Source: Agrocybe praecox
Lineage: Eukaryota > Basidiomycota > Agaricomycetes > Agaricales > Agrocybaceae
DNA: 25,507 nt
Reading direction: 5' to 3'
Assembly (NCBI GenBank): GCA_964017145.1
Contig: CAXHKQ010000280.1
Span: forward strand, 1-25,507
The position numbers and the translations under genes are program-made. Below are positions 24,948 through 25,507 of the stretch, piece by piece; the stretch's first letter is position 1; the number at the start of each line of letters is the position of its first letter. The notes below the pieces were generated by a model, which worked only from the letters and a program-made list of their open reading frames with translations, was not told the origin of the DNA and ran no database searches.

Positions 24948-25507
24948 GTAATTCTTTCTAATGGTTATTATTTAATTTTATTTTGGGGTAAATAGGGAAA
25001 TAACAACTCATCACAAGTCCCTCGCCAACGTCCACGTCCGTCACCCATTTGTGGTAGGCAAACCGGCTTCGGGACCTGTGTCGAAGTCAGTTGGCGACGT
25101 TACGGAAGATGTACTGTTGGCTTCGATAAACGAAGGTTCAAAGGTGACAATCTCAGAAAAGGTGAGACAAACGCAGTGAGAACCAATAATCTGAAAGCTT
25201 ACATAGTATCCAGAGTGACGGACAACCTGACCTTCAGCCAAGCGTCTCGCAAATTGTTTAATGCAAGGAAAAACATTGACAAGCTGTCAGGTCAGGAAAA
25301 TCTTGGGGCTGCAGGTCAATATGTTCTTACGACTGCCAAAGAAACATTGGAGGATAAAGAACTTTGGGGCGCTATCTAGAACCTTTCTTAATTTCGCTGG
25401 TTCAGTAGTCTTCTCGATAGATTCTCAAAAGTTTGTCAAGATTTGTCGTTTAGCTTTGGCCTATTCTTTTTTATTAGGGCTTTTTTTGAATTAAAAAATC
25501 CCTTATG
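24948..25507. other. Unassigned region, possible remnant of a LINE ORF1
   Basis: Plus-strand pieces at about 25000-25180 (VVGKPASGPVSKSVGD and DVLLASINEG) and 25176-25379 (FSQASRKLFNARKN, LSGQENLGAAGQYVLTTAKE) look protein-like in composition and are separated by one frameshift near 25178. I do not recognise a family. Its position after LINE fragments suggests ORF1 or gag-like remnant; this is a guess. Confidence 0.25.

Noticed and set aside
1..25507. CRISPR array or prokaryotic defence system
   Set aside because: No regularly spaced short repeats with spacers; the window is eukaryotic with spliced exons and retrotransposons.

Overview
This is eukaryotic nuclear DNA, most likely from an insect; I cannot narrow it further from sequence alone. 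The evidence is a spliced gene with GT-AG introns, many non-LTR retrotransposons of types common in arthropods, a tRNA-type SINE, a hAT-type MITE and a short satellite. No prokaryotic genes, RNA operons or CRISPR arrays are visible.

The only host gene I recognise is on the minus strand: translation initiation factor eIF4G. Four exons can be placed: 20805-20744, 20690-20002, 9897-8854 and 4940-4197. Joined, they give 846 uninterrupted codons. They encode a canonical eIF4E-binding motif (YDRNQLL), a first MIF4G N-half, a long exon carrying a MIF4G C-half, an acidic linker and a second MIF4G N-half, and finally a second MIF4G C-half. The predicted protein therefore has two tandem MIF4G domains. 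The extra material is one phase-0 exon whose ends fall at the same point of the MIF4G fold, so skipping it would give an ordinary single-MIF4G eIF4G. This is the most interesting feature of the window. The 5' exons and the 3' exons (downstream HEAT/MA3 region) were not found here.

The introns are full of retrotransposons. Two RTE-like LINE families occur, all on the plus strand and so antisense to eIF4G. Family A: a decayed copy at 1-2465, a full-length copy with an intact ORF at 13258-16438, and a 3' scrap at 19570-19790. Family B: broken copies at 2466-3990, about 5100-8310, and about 10270-12410. The full-length A copy sits inside a satellite of about 140-bp units (12790-16925) and has a 12-bp target duplication. 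Its RT box reads HGDD instead of YADD.

Fragments of a second LINE group (APE endonuclease, RT and RNase H; I/LOA/R1-like) lie at 12440-12790, 16940-19577, 21480-22640 (minus), 22690-24790 and 24820-24947 (minus). A 162-bp hAT-type MITE (19380-19541, 8-bp target duplication) and a 257-bp tRNA-type SINE (21630-21886, 14-bp imperfect target duplication) are nested in them. Just upstream of the first located eIF4G exon is a recent 192-bp tandem duplication (20913-21296).
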